This document shows positions 29,174 to 36,701 of a stretch of DNA of 36,701 nucleotides, one piece after another. A program made the translations under genes and the position numbers. The notes beneath the pieces are model-generated. The model did no database searches. It had not been told where the DNA came from and was given only the letters and a program-made list of their open reading frames with translations. Source of the DNA: a virus; IMG/VR virus record IMGVR_UViG_3300030103_001938, positions 1 to 36,701 of that record, one strand, 5' to 3'. Positions within the stretch are counted from its first letter, which is position 1. Every line of letters begins with the position of its first letter.

Positions 29174-30169
29174 ATGTCAGATACAAACCCATTACTGAAT
29201 AATTTTTCAGTACAAGGTGCTGCAAAATCTATTGAGGGAATATTAGACCCTAATACGGCAACTATCAAACCTCAAAAAGAAGCAACACAGGTTGAACCAA
29301 AAGAAACCGAAGCGAAAGCCGAAGACAATCAAGAAGTTCAACCACAACCAGAAGCTCAACAAGAAGAAATTCAAGAAGCTCCTGTAGAAGAAGAAGCTCC
29401 AGAAGAGAGTGCTCTTAAAGAACAAGAAACAGATTTACACCAAGTTATTGTTAATGGTGAAAAAATTGATGTTGACCTTGATGAATTAAAAGCAGGTTAT
29501 CAAAAGGATGCCGATTACAGACGAAAAACAGAAGAATTAGCTTTATCAAAAAGAGAGCTAAAATCGGAAGAAGATCGTTTGAAAAACCAGTATTCGACCA
29601 AGTTGGACGATTTAAATTCACTTGTGTTGACTTTGAATGCTGAAATAAACAACGATATGAGTTCTAAAGAACTTGACCAATTATGGGAAGAAGACCCAAC
29701 GGAAGCGGCGAAGCTAGACCGTAAGATACGAAGAAGAAAAGAAACTATTACTTCGGCTCAACGGAAATTAAGAGAACATCAAACTTCGCAATTTCAAGAT
29801 TTGGTATCTAAAGAAAAGCAACGGATTGCTTTAAAATATCCTGAGCTTTACGATCCTGTTAAAGGCCATACTTTAAGAACTAATATGACGAATTATTTAT
29901 TGGGCAAAGGTTTTAATCAAAACGAAATAAGTTCAATTTATGATTCAAGACAGTTTGACATCATAGTAGAAGCTATGAATTACCAAACTAACAAAAAGTT
30001 GAAACCAACTTTAGTTAATAAAAAAGTCAAGCCGTCAAAAGTTGTAAAATCAGGTGTCAAAACAACTAAAGAAGAACTTAACTCCCAAGATAGGTTGAAT
30101 AAATTTAAATCGCTTAAAAAATCTGGTTCAGCAAAAGATGCTACGGATTTGTTATTGCGATACATTTAA
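29174..30169 (+). CDS. capsid scaffolding protein
   Basis: A 331-residue acidic N-terminal, basic C-terminal protein. Residues 35-90 are Glu/Gln/Pro-rich and probably disordered; VIVNGEKIDVDLDELKAGYQ, then KDADYRRKTEELALSKREL, is the usual motif of podovirus scaffolds before a long coiled coil (about 125-215). The basic end (KKVKPSKVVKSGVKTTKEEL) fits binding to the capsid protein. It lies directly before the capsid gene, with a GGAG ribosome site. No protease motif, so the scaffold is probably released or recycled. Confidence 0.85.
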   Translation: MSDTNPLLNNFSVQGAAKSIEGILDPNTATIKPQKEATQVEPKETEAKAEDNQEVQPQPEAQQEEIQEAPVEEEAPEESALKEQETDLHQVIVNGEKIDVDLDELKAGYQKDADYRRKTEELALSKRELKSEEDRLKNQYSTKLDDLNSLVLTLNAEINNDMSSKELDQLWEEDPTEAAKLDRKIRRRKETITSAQRKLREHQTSQFQDLVSKEKQRIALKYPELYDPVKGHTLRTNMTNYLLGKGFNQNEISSIYDSRQFDIIVEAMNYQTNKKLKPTLVNKKVKPSKVVKSGVKTTKEELNSQDRLNKFKSLKKSGSAKDATDLLLRYI

Positions 30170-30196
30170 CAACAACTTAACAAATAGGAGAAGAAA

Positions 30197-31147
30197 ATGG
30201 CTGTATTTCAAACTTACCAAACAGTCGGCATAAGAGAAGATTTGGCGGACATCATTTATTCGATTTCCCCAACTGAAACACCTTTTATGTCAGGAGTTGC
30301 TAAAGCTAGAGCAACTAACACTTCCCACCAATGGCAAACTGATGCGTTGGCTGCAGTTGCAGCAAACCATGCTGTTGAGGGAGCTGATATTTCTTACGGA
30401 ACTATGTCAGCAACAACTAAAGAAGAAAACCACACTCAAATATCTACAAAAGGTGTGCAAGTTTCTGGAACAAACGAAGCCGTAACTTCAGCTGGAAGAG
30501 CTAATGAATTAGCTTACCAAGTTGCTAAAGCAGCAAAAGAATTAAAAAGAGATATGGAAACAGCTCTTTTATCTAATGTTGCAAAAGCTGCTGGAAACGC
30601 AACAACTTCAAGAAAGTTAGGCGGTTGCCAAACTTGGATTGAAACAAATGTTGACGCTGGAGCAGGCGGATCTGGAAACGGAAACGGTGCTGCTAGAACA
30701 GATGGAACTCAAAGAGCTTTTACTGAAGATCAGTTAAAAGGCGTTTTGAGAAGTTGTTTTAACGAAGGTGGAAACCCTAATATGATTATGGTTGGTGCTT
30801 TCAACAAACAAAAACTATCTGGATTTACAGGTGGTTCTACTAGATTTGATTCTGCGGAAGATAGAAGATTAATTACTTCTATTGATGTGTACGAATCAGA
30901 TTTTGGTACGCTTCAAGTTGCTCCTAACAGATTCATTAGAGGTGCTAATGGTACTGCGGCTAAAAGAGGCCAAGATGCATTAATCCTTGAAATGGATATG
31001 TGGGCAGTTGCTTTCTTAAGAGATTTCCAACTACAAACTCCTGCACAAACAAAAGATGCAGATCAGAGATTTTTAGTTGCTGAATATACTTTAGAAGCTA
31101 GAAACGAAAAAGCAAATGGTGCTGTTTTTGATTTAACAACATCATAA
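30197..31147 (+). CDS. major capsid protein (SU10/DUF5309-like)
   Basis: A 316-residue HK97-fold protein. MAVFQTYQTVGIREDLADII with SPTETPFMSG, then HQWQTDALAAVAANHAVEGA, is the opening of SU10-type (DUF5309) capsid proteins; AKELKRDMETALLSN marks the spine helix, and FDSAEDRRLITSIDVYESDF with DMWAVAFLRDFQLQT ends the A domain. It forms the head shell. Synteny with scaffold and portal agrees. It has a GGAG ribosome site, and a stable hairpin follows the gene. Confidence 0.92.
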   Translation: MAVFQTYQTVGIREDLADIIYSISPTETPFMSGVAKARATNTSHQWQTDALAAVAANHAVEGADISYGTMSATTKEENHTQISTKGVQVSGTNEAVTSAGRANELAYQVAKAAKELKRDMETALLSNVAKAAGNATTSRKLGGCQTWIETNVDAGAGGSGNGNGAARTDGTQRAFTEDQLKGVLRSCFNEGGNPNMIMVGAFNKQKLSGFTGGSTRFDSAEDRRLITSIDVYESDFGTLQVAPNRFIRGANGTAAKRGQDALILEMDMWAVAFLRDFQLQTPAQTKDADQRFLVAEYTLEARNEKANGAVFDLTTS

Positions 31148-31153
31148 TAATAT

Positions 31154-31198
31154 ATTGTTGGGGGTGTAACCTTGTTTAGATATACACCCCCTAACAAT
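31154..31198 (+). terminator. strong 15-bp hairpin after the capsid gene
   Basis: ATTGTT and GGGGGTGTA (31154-31168) pair with TACACCCCC and AACAAT (31183-31198), with one bulged T and a 14-base loop. No U-run follows. It is probably a partial terminator or an mRNA 3' stabiliser that sets capsid output above that of the downstream genes. Confidence 0.6.
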
Positions 31199-31255
31199 TA
31201 ACCAAATGTTGAAGTCTTAAAAAGGTTATAGGCGGAACGACATAAGGAGAATAAA

Positions 31256-31603
31256 ATGAGAACTTTAAACGATTACTTTTTAGAGTGTCATTTAGACGAT
31301 GTATCAACAGCTGGAACAGTAAGAGTTGCCGTTCCTGATGCCGGTAAAGTAATAAAAATTACTTCGGTTTTAGGCGGAACTATTTCTGGAGGCAACGCTG
31401 GAATAACTGCAAAAGTAAATACTACTAACATGACTGGTGGAACAATTACTATTGCACATTCTGGAAGTGCGGCTGGAGATATTGACACTTGCGAACCAAC
31501 TGCTGCAAACAATGTATCAGAAGGTGACTATATAGCGATTGCAACTGACGGAGCTTCTACAGGAACTCATTCAGCACATTTTACAATTGTTGTAAGAAGA
31601 TAA
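31256..31603 (+). CDS. head decoration-like protein
   Basis: A 115-residue Gly/Thr/Ala-rich all-beta protein: FLECHLDDVSTAGTVRVAVP, then VIKITSVLGGTISGGNAGIT and HSAHFTIVVRR. The form is that of small capsid decoration or fibre-head proteins placed after capsid genes. AAGGAGA ribosome site. The G-tract hairpins on either side make it a separate mRNA segment. Structural role inferred from position. Confidence 0.6.
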   Translation: MRTLNDYFLECHLDDVSTAGTVRVAVPDAGKVIKITSVLGGTISGGNAGITAKVNTTNMTGGTITIAHSGSAAGDIDTCEPTAANNVSEGDYIAIATDGASTGTHSAHFTIVVRR

Positions 31604-31612
31604 TTTAATTTT

Positions 31613-31644
31613 GGGGGGATCTTGCCTAGCCGGTACTTCCCCCC
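31613..31644 (+). terminator. G-tract/C-tract hairpin after the decoration-like gene
   Basis: GGGGGGA (31613-31619) pairs with TCCCCCC (31638-31644) around an 18-base loop; CTCCAAC follows. No U-run. Its form and place parallel the hairpins at 24165 and 31154. Confidence 0.5.
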
Positions 31645-31663
31645 TCCAACATAGGAGAACAAT

Positions 31664-31951
31664 ATGAGTTTTAATTATGGATTAAGACCTACAAAAACAC
31701 AGAAAATAGCTAGTGGTGGTTCAAGTAGTGCGGTTGCAGATGTATTTGGTACACAAACTGAATATGTAAGAATAGCAGCTGATGCTGATTGTCATATAGA
31801 ATTTGGCGGAAATGGTTCAAGCGACCCAACGGCTACTACAAGCACAATCTTTATTCCTGCTGACCAACCTGAAATTTTTAAAGTTTCACCTGGCGAAAAA
31901 GTTGCTTCAATAGGAAGTGCAAATGTTTTTGTTACTGAAATGAGTGGCTAG
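31664..31951 (+). CDS. small beta-rich head protein
   Basis: A 95-residue beta-pattern protein (YVRIAADADCHIEFGGNGSS, then STIFIPADQPEIFKVSPGEK and VASIGSANVFVTEMSG). Such proteins follow capsid genes in marine podoviruses and are taken as head or head-tail components. Ribosome site AGGAG. Function unproven. Confidence 0.6.
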   Translation: MSFNYGLRPTKTQKIASGGSSSAVADVFGTQTEYVRIAADADCHIEFGGNGSSDPTATTSTIFIPADQPEIFKVSPGEKVASIGSANVFVTEMSG

Positions 31952-32082
31952 TGGCCAAAAAGAAACCATTATTTGGTGTCAATAATTATGTTAAAGAAAG
32001 CCCAAGAAAAAGGCCAAGAAGACATAGTAAAAAACCAAATAAAAAATTTTCTAAAAAAAAATATAGAGGTCAAGGTAGATGA
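31951..32082 (+). CDS. 43-residue basic head-region protein with GTG start
   Basis: It starts with GTG overlapping the previous stop by one base (TAGTG) and ends TGA overlapping the next ATG. The product opens AKKKPLFGVNNYVKESPRKR and continues with PRRHSKKPNKKF and KKKYRGQGR. The wording resembles small proteins I recall at this position in SAR11 podoviruses. Roughly half Lys/Arg; probably nucleic acid or capsid-interior binding. Confidence 0.65.
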   Translation: MAKKKPLFGVNNYVKESPRKRPRRHSKKPNKKFSKKKYRGQGR

Positions 32083-32411
32083 ATAAAGATATTAAGATTG
32101 ACGGATTAAAAAAAGAAACTTTTTTATTAGACGAACAAGAAAAAAAAATTGTTCTTAAAGAAGAAGTAAATATTGATTCGCATATAAAACATAATAAAGC
32201 TCTTTATAATCACAATGATGGATATTCTAAATCAAGAGAATTAAAAAGAGTTGCTTCAATACCAACTTTAGCTTTGCAAGTATGGGCAAATGAATATAAT
32301 GGAACTAAAAATTGGTTTGCCTTACCAAAAGAAGTACAAAAACAAATTATGAAGAAAAAATTAAATAGTAGTGAATTTCAATATTTTAGAACAGCGGCAG
32401 GTAGATTGTAA
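32079..32411 (+). CDS. small head-tail region protein
   Basis: A 110-residue charged protein (KETFLLDEQEKKIVLKEEVN, then SRELKRVASIPTLALQVWAN and WFALPKEVQKQIMKKKLNSS). The C-terminal helical part, WFALPKEVQ...FRTAAGRL, is a form common next to tail adaptors in these phages. ATGA overlap with the previous gene; TAATG to the adaptor gene. Confidence 0.6.
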   Translation: MNKDIKIDGLKKETFLLDEQEKKIVLKEEVNIDSHIKHNKALYNHNDGYSKSRELKRVASIPTLALQVWANEYNGTKNWFALPKEVQKQIMKKKLNSSEFQYFRTAAGRL

Positions 32412-33088
32412 TGGCATTATCTAATTATAGCGAACTTAAATCTTCAATAGCTAATTGGTTAAACAGATCAGATTTAACAACGGAAATAGCGGAAGACTTT
32501 ATTGTTCTAGCTGAAAAAGATTTTAATTCAAAATTAAGAATTAGGTCTATGGTAACACAAACAACTATTACAATAGATGCGGAAACAGAAAATTTACCTA
32601 GTGGATTTTTACAAGTAAGAGATTTTTATATTTTAAATGGCGGAACAAAATACCCTTTAAAATATATTACACCTGCACAAATGGATCAGATTAAAGGCGG
32701 TTCGTCTAGTGGACAACCATCTACATTTACAATACTTGGCGATACATTTAGATTTGCCCCTGCAGCTTCTTCAACTTATACCGGATATTTAAATTACTAC
32801 AAAAGATTTGACCCTTTATCTAATTCTAATACTTCTAATTTTATTTTAACTAACCACCCAGCGATATATTTATATGGTGCTTTATATCATGCGGCAAACT
32901 TTTTAGGTGGAGTTGACCCTGCTAGATTACAACAATGGCAAAGTATGTATTCTACTGCAATGGAAAGACTAGAAAGAAACGATAGAGAAGACCAATATGG
33001 AAATGCACCTTTACAACAAAGAAGTGATGTAACAGTCGCTGGTTCTTTTAGTGATAATTTTATTGCCGTAACAAATAACAACCAATAG
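32411..33088 (+). CDS. tail adaptor / head-tail connector protein
   Basis: A 225-residue protein. Its helical start with SELKSSIANWLNRSDLTTEI, then AEDFIVLAEKDFNSKLRI, the beta middle (YILNGGTKYPLKYITPAQMD, FTILGDTFRFAPAASSTYTG) and the late helix LYGALYHAANFLGGVDPARL match the SU10/T7 gp11-like adaptor family that joins portal to tail. Position before the nozzle-like gene agrees. Confidence 0.75.
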   Translation: MALSNYSELKSSIANWLNRSDLTTEIAEDFIVLAEKDFNSKLRIRSMVTQTTITIDAETENLPSGFLQVRDFYILNGGTKYPLKYITPAQMDQIKGGSSSGQPSTFTILGDTFRFAPAASSTYTGYLNYYKRFDPLSNSNTSNFILTNHPAIYLYGALYHAANFLGGVDPARLQQWQSMYSTAMERLERNDREDQYGNAPLQQRSDVTVAGSFSDNFIAVTNNNQ

Positions 33089-33095
33089 GAGTAAA

Positions 33096-34562
33096 ATGCA
33101 AATACCTTTTGGCGAATGGTTACCTGACCAACCGGAATATTTAAATCCAGGTGCCACAACAGCTAATAATGTTTATTACGCCCAAAATTCTTATAAAAGA
33201 TTTCCGTCTTTAATTAATTATTCTACAAATAATATTGGTGCACATTCAAGAGGTGCTGGTTCTTTTAGAGATAATTCAGGTAATGTATTTAACTTTGTAG
33301 CTAAAAATACTGACATTTATCAATTAGCTAGTGGAACATTTACTTCAAGAAAAGGAAGTTTAACCGGAACAAATTCTGATTATTTTACATTTACACAATT
33401 TGGTAATTATGTGATTGCAAGTAATGGAGTTGATGCCCCACAATATTATTTAATGGGTACTTCAACTAATTTTGCAAATTTAAGTACAATAGCTTCTTCC
33501 GGTTCTGTACCTACATTTAGAGTTTCAGGCGTTGTTAGGGATTTTTTAGTTACCGGAAACCAACCAACTAATCAAAATAGAATACAATGGTCAGGCATTA
33601 ACGATATTTCAACTTGGCAAACAGGAAATAAACAAGCTGATTTACAAGATTTACCAGGTTCAGGTGGCGAAATAGTTCACATAACATCAGGGGAAATAGG
33701 TTATGTGTTTAGACAAAATCAAATAATTCGTATGGACTATGTAGGCGGTGCAACAGTATTTAGATTATCTGTAATATCGCCAAATAGAGGTGCCGTTTAT
33801 GGAAGAACAGTTTGTCAAGATAATAGAAGAGTATTCTTTTATGCGGACGATGGTTTTTTTGAATTGAACGGAGATCAAATTGTTCCGATAGGAGCTGAAA
33901 AAGTAAATAGATTTTTTGATTTAGATTTAAATAAAGCGTTTAGTGATAGAATTTGTGCGGCGGTTGACCCTTTCAATCAATTAGCTATGTGGCTTTATCC
34001 ATCTGCCGGAAACACATCAAACACAACCGGCGTTTGTGATAAAATAATAATTTACAACTACGCAACTCAAAAATGGTCAACGGCAGACGCTAATGCAAGT
34101 ACAATATTTTCACAATTTGTAGGGGCATATACTGTTGAGCTTATGGATATTATTTCACAAAATTTGGATAGTATTAATATTGCTTTAGATACGGACTTTT
34201 GGAATGGCGGACAATTGTTACTTGGTGCAATAGATAATAATTACAAGGCCGCTATTTTTTCCGGTACGGACAATCAAGGAACAATAGAAACTAGAGAAAT
34301 GGAGTTGTTTCCAGGTCATAGAAGTAGTATAACCAATGTCAGACCGTTAGTTGACGCAACTTCTTCTGTTACTATTAAAAGCAAAGAAAGGTTAGCTGAT
34401 TTAGCAACCGAATCAACTTCTTCTTCAATGGTAGCAAGTGGCGATAATCCTGTTAGACAATCAGGTAGATATTTTAAAATAAAAGTGGTTACACCTTCCG
34501 GTTCTACTTGGACACATGCACAAGGCGTTGACATAGTAGCGTCAAGAATAGGTTTAAGATGA
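33096..34562 (+). CDS. tail nozzle / stabilisation protein (P22 gp10 / T7 gp12-like)
   Basis: A 488-residue beta-rich protein. IPFGEWLPDQPEYLNPGATT with ANNVYYAQNSYKRFPS is the usual start of tail nozzle or stabilisation proteins of P22-like podoviruses, followed by propeller-like repeats (YQLASGTFTSRKGSLTGTNS; YFTFTQFGNYVIASNGVDAP; YVFRQNQIIRMDYVGGATVF). It closes the tail tube and binds the fibres. AGGAG ribosome site. The following small gene overlaps the stop by four bases. Confidence 0.8.
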   Translation: MQIPFGEWLPDQPEYLNPGATTANNVYYAQNSYKRFPSLINYSTNNIGAHSRGAGSFRDNSGNVFNFVAKNTDIYQLASGTFTSRKGSLTGTNSDYFTFTQFGNYVIASNGVDAPQYYLMGTSTNFANLSTIASSGSVPTFRVSGVVRDFLVTGNQPTNQNRIQWSGINDISTWQTGNKQADLQDLPGSGGEIVHITSGEIGYVFRQNQIIRMDYVGGATVFRLSVISPNRGAVYGRTVCQDNRRVFFYADDGFFELNGDQIVPIGAEKVNRFFDLDLNKAFSDRICAAVDPFNQLAMWLYPSAGNTSNTTGVCDKIIIYNYATQKWSTADANASTIFSQFVGAYTVELMDIISQNLDSINIALDTDFWNGGQLLLGAIDNNYKAAIFSGTDNQGTIETREMELFPGHRSSITNVRPLVDATSSVTIKSKERLADLATESTSSSMVASGDNPVRQSGRYFKIKVVTPSGSTWTHAQGVDIVASRIGLR

Positions 34563-34708
34563 GCGAAAAAACTGATATAGACAATGTTAGATATTCATTT
34601 GAAACACAAGAGTTTTTTCAAAGACAAATTGAAGAAGCTATTAATACATTAATTAATGATAGGAACAAAGAAAGTAATAAAGCGTTTGCTTGGTTTATGG
34701 GAGATTAA
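34559..34708 (+). CDS. 49-residue protein between nozzle and fibre
   Basis: An ATGA-coupled gene: MSEKTDIDNVRYSFETQEFF, then QRQIEEAINTLINDRNKESN and KAFAWFMGD. A single long helix with an aromatic end. The stop TAA directly precedes the fibre ATG. Possibly a tail assembly factor. Confidence 0.6.
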   Translation: MSEKTDIDNVRYSFETQEFFQRQIEEAINTLINDRNKESNKAFAWFMGD

Positions 34709-36701
34709 ATGGCCGGTATAAAAGATTATTCAACAACAAATTTAAACAACACTTCTTTAAATGGAATTAGTGTTGCGGAGGGAATGTTACCCTCTAACTT
34801 AAACAATGCCATTAGAGCTCTAATGGTAAATACTAGAGAATGGTTTAATGATTCACAATGGGTAGAATATGGTGACGGCGATGGTGCTTACACTGCTGCC
34901 TATGCAAGTGGAACTTCTTTTACGATTGCCGGTGTAGATGTAACCGCTATTTATCATACCGGTAGAAGAATTAAATTAACTGCTTCAACACCTGGCACAA
35001 TATTTGGAACAATTAGTTCTTCGTCTTTTTCTACAAACACTACAATTAATGTTACTTGGGATAGCGGTTCTTTATCAAACGAAGCTATAACTAGAGTTTA
35101 TGTAGGTTCTTTATCACAAACAAATAATTCAATACCAACAAATGTTATTAATACGGCAAACATTGTTGATAATGCTGTTTCAAGTTCTAAATTTGCGGAT
35201 AATTCGGTAGCGACAGCAAAATTAAATGACAATGCAGTTACGGCTGCTAAAATAAATGCAAATGCTGTAACCGAAGCAAAAATAAATGCTGGGGCTGTAA
35301 CAAATTCAAAACTAGGTGCTGATTCGGTTAATGGTTCTAAAATAGCAGATGATAGTATAGATTCAGAACATATAGTTGATGGTTCGATTGATACTGCACA
35401 TATAGGAGATAATCAAGTAACACTAGCAAAAATTGCTGACGCTACAATTGTTACAAATTCAGAACAAGCCTCACATACACCGGACGATAATACTTTTTAC
35501 ACAACATTATCTGCCGATACTAGATTTTTAAATAAAGATACTTCTGAACTAATTAATTCAGGTAATACTTGGTCGGCTTCGGACGATAAAATAGCAACAA
35601 CAGCAGCGATTGATGCAAGGGTAATTGATTTAGTTGATGATGTTGGAGGTTTTGTAGCTATTGCAAACGAAACAAGTTTTCCAAATACAAACCCTGATTT
35701 AAATGATGGTGCTGGAACTATTGTAAGTATTAAAGCTCTTGCTTCTTCACATACTGCAAATGGTTCAGGACAAATAACAATTGCAAACGGAACATTAAAT
35801 AATTCAACTGTTACATTAACAGGACTAGGTGCAAGTGAAACTATTGCGGCAGGTTTTGGTATATTAGTTGAATCAACAACAACAAATCATACTTACGCTT
35901 TTCATAGATTAGTACCAAAAGCAACGGAAGTAACAACTGTTGCATCAAAAGCAACTGAAATAGGAAGATTAGGAACGGCGGACGCTGTATCGGATATGAA
36001 TACTTTGGGAACAACACAAACTGTTTCCGATATGAATACTTTGGCTGCTATATCCGGTTTAAATTCTTTAGCTTCAAATTCTGCTAATGTAACAACTGTT
36101 GCTAATAATTTAGCTTCGGTAAATAATTTTGCGGAAGTTTATAGAATTTCTTCTTCAGCACCTACTACAAGTTTAAATATTGGAGATCTTTATTTTGACA
36201 CTACAGCAAACGAATTAAAGGTTTATAAATCTTCAGGTTGGGCGGCAGCAGGCTCTTCTGTAAATGGAACTGCACAAAGATATAAATATACCGCTTCCGG
36301 TGGACAAACAACTTTTACCGGATCGGACGATAACGGCAACACTCTGGCTTACGATGCAGGATTTATAGATGTTTATTTGAATGGAGCAAAGTTAGTAAAT
36401 GGAACAGATGTTACAGTTACTAGCGGAACTTCGGTGGTGTTAGCTGCCGGTGCAACCGCTTCTGATATAATTTCAATAGTCGCCTACGGAACTTTTAATG
36501 TTGCATCTATAAATGCTTCTAATATAACATCAGGTGTTTTAGCAACTGCAAGAGGAGGAACCGGTTTAGGTTCAATTGGTAGTGCAGGACAGGTTATTAA
36601 AGTAAATTCTTCTGCAAACGCATTAGAGTATGGTAATGCAAGTTCAGCAGAAGTTTATGGTTTTAATAAAGACAACAATGGAAACTTGATTGTTACAACA
36701 A
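34709..36701 (+). CDS. tail fibre protein, runs off the right end
   Basis: 664 codons are read before the window ends, with no stop. The N-terminus (DYSTTNLNNTSLNGISVAEG, then SNLNNAIRALMVNTREWFND) is the tail-attachment type of podovirus fibres in marine phages. Ten decapeptide repeats occupy residues 152-251, VSDMNTL occurs twice near residue 425-450, and GDLYFDTTANELKVYKSSGW near 490 is common in pelagiphage fibres. If base 36701 joins base 1, the frame ends at 9-11 (TAA) after three more residues, 667 in all, and TAAGG gives the ribosome site of the gene at 22. It attaches to the nozzle and contacts the host. Confidence 0.8.
   Translation, partial: MAGIKDYSTTNLNNTSLNGISVAEGMLPSNLNNAIRALMVNTREWFNDSQWVEYGDGDGAYTAAYASGTSFTIAGVDVTAIYHTGRRIKLTASTPGTIFGTISSSSFSTNTTINVTWDSGSLSNEAITRVYVGSLSQTNNSIPTNVINTANIVDNAVSSSKFADNSVATAKLNDNAVTAAKINANAVTEAKINAGAVTNSKLGADSVNGSKIADDSIDSEHIVDGSIDTAHIGDNQVTLAKIADATIVTNSEQASHTPDDNTFYTTLSADTRFLNKDTSELINSGNTWSASDDKIATTAAIDARVIDLVDDVGGFVAIANETSFPNTNPDLNDGAGTIVSIKALASSHTANGSGQITIANGTLNNSTVTLTGLGASETIAAGFGILVESTTTNHTYAFHRLVPKATEVTTVASKATEIGRLGTADAVSDMNTLGTTQTVSDMNTLAAISGLNSLASNSANVTTVANNLASVNNFAEVYRISSSAPTTSLNIGDLYFDTTANELKVYKSSGWAAAGSSVNGTAQRYKYTASGGQTTFTGSDDNGNTLAYDAGFIDVYLNGAKLVNGTDVTVTSGTSVVLAAGATASDIISIVAYGTFNVASINASNITSGVLATARGGTGLGSIGSAGQVIKVNSSANALEYGNASSAEVYGFNKDNNGNLIVTT
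35162..35461 (+). repeat. ten 30-bp (decapeptide) repeats in the fibre gene
   Basis: Ten consecutive 10-residue units with the consensus (I/L)-x-(D/A)-(N/D)-(A/S)-(V/I)-x-x-x-(K/H), for example IVDNAVSSSK, LNDNAVTAAK, INANAVTEAK, IADDSIDSEH. DNA is less conserved than protein. Such arrays form a shaft in phage fibres and their number can vary between relatives. Confidence 0.7.

Noticed and set aside
1-36701. CRISPR arrays, tRNA or rRNA genes, insertion sequences, integrase and att sites
   Set aside because: Nothing with the required repeats, cloverleaf, transposase or recombinase motifs was seen on reading both strands; subtle tRNA-like elements cannot be excluded without a dedicated search.

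Overview
The window reads as the genome of a tailed phage with podovirus-type morphogenesis genes, infecting an AT-rich bacterium, most likely a marine alphaproteobacterium. Gene content and order resemble, from memory, the small lytic podoviruses of SAR11 (HTVC010P-type pelagiphages): TerS/TerL, a large portal, scaffold, SU10-type capsid protein, a tail adaptor and nozzle, a repeat-rich fibre, T7-like ejection proteins and a lysis cassette. The alphaproteobacterial link is supported by two GTTC-N7-GTTC motifs (the LexA operator form of that class) and a small protein resembling the alphaproteobacterial LexA DNA-binding domain. There is no integrase, RNA polymerase, DNA polymerase, primase, helicase or tRNA that I can recognise. 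The last reading frame runs off the right edge and, if the ends are joined, stops at base 11, just before the ribosome site of the first gene, so the window is probably one complete circular or circularly permuted genome.

Layout. (1) 23388 rightward to 36701 and on through 1 to 14228, all plus strand: a winged-helix initiator-like gene with embedded palindromes, terS, a 343-base regulatory or packaging-type gap, terL, portal, scaffold, capsid, small head proteins, adaptor, nozzle, fibre, then (from base 1) a stack of adhesin-like proteins, ejection proteins (4851-10570), a lysis region (10575-13279) and a run of six small, mostly Lys/Arg-rich proteins (13270-14228). (2) 14281-17876, minus strand: an early cassette with an annealing protein, a probable ssDNA-associated protein, a MazG-like protein, LexA-like and XRE-like regulators, a secreted small protein, and a PD-(D/E)XK nuclease that appears split into two genes at the two ends of the cassette. 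(3) 17982-20138, plus strand: an ImmA/IrrE-like metallopeptidase, a zinc-finger-like protein, an MT-A70 methyltransferase, a nuclease-fold protein and a 2OG-Fe(II) oxygenase. (4) 20184-23225, minus strand: two further DNA methyltransferases and small unknowns.

Genes are packed tightly, with many 1-base TAATG or TAGTG overlaps and 4-base ATGA overlaps; many small genes (30-59 codons) fit only this way. Control appears concentrated in the divergent region 23226-23387 and in the terS-terL gap 24654-24996, which share a repeated TATATG plus GTTC-N7-GTTC element. The most interesting signals are this SOS-box-like control together with a headless LexA-like protein, the split nuclease, and three 17-bp A-tract palindromes in and upstream of the initiator-like gene.
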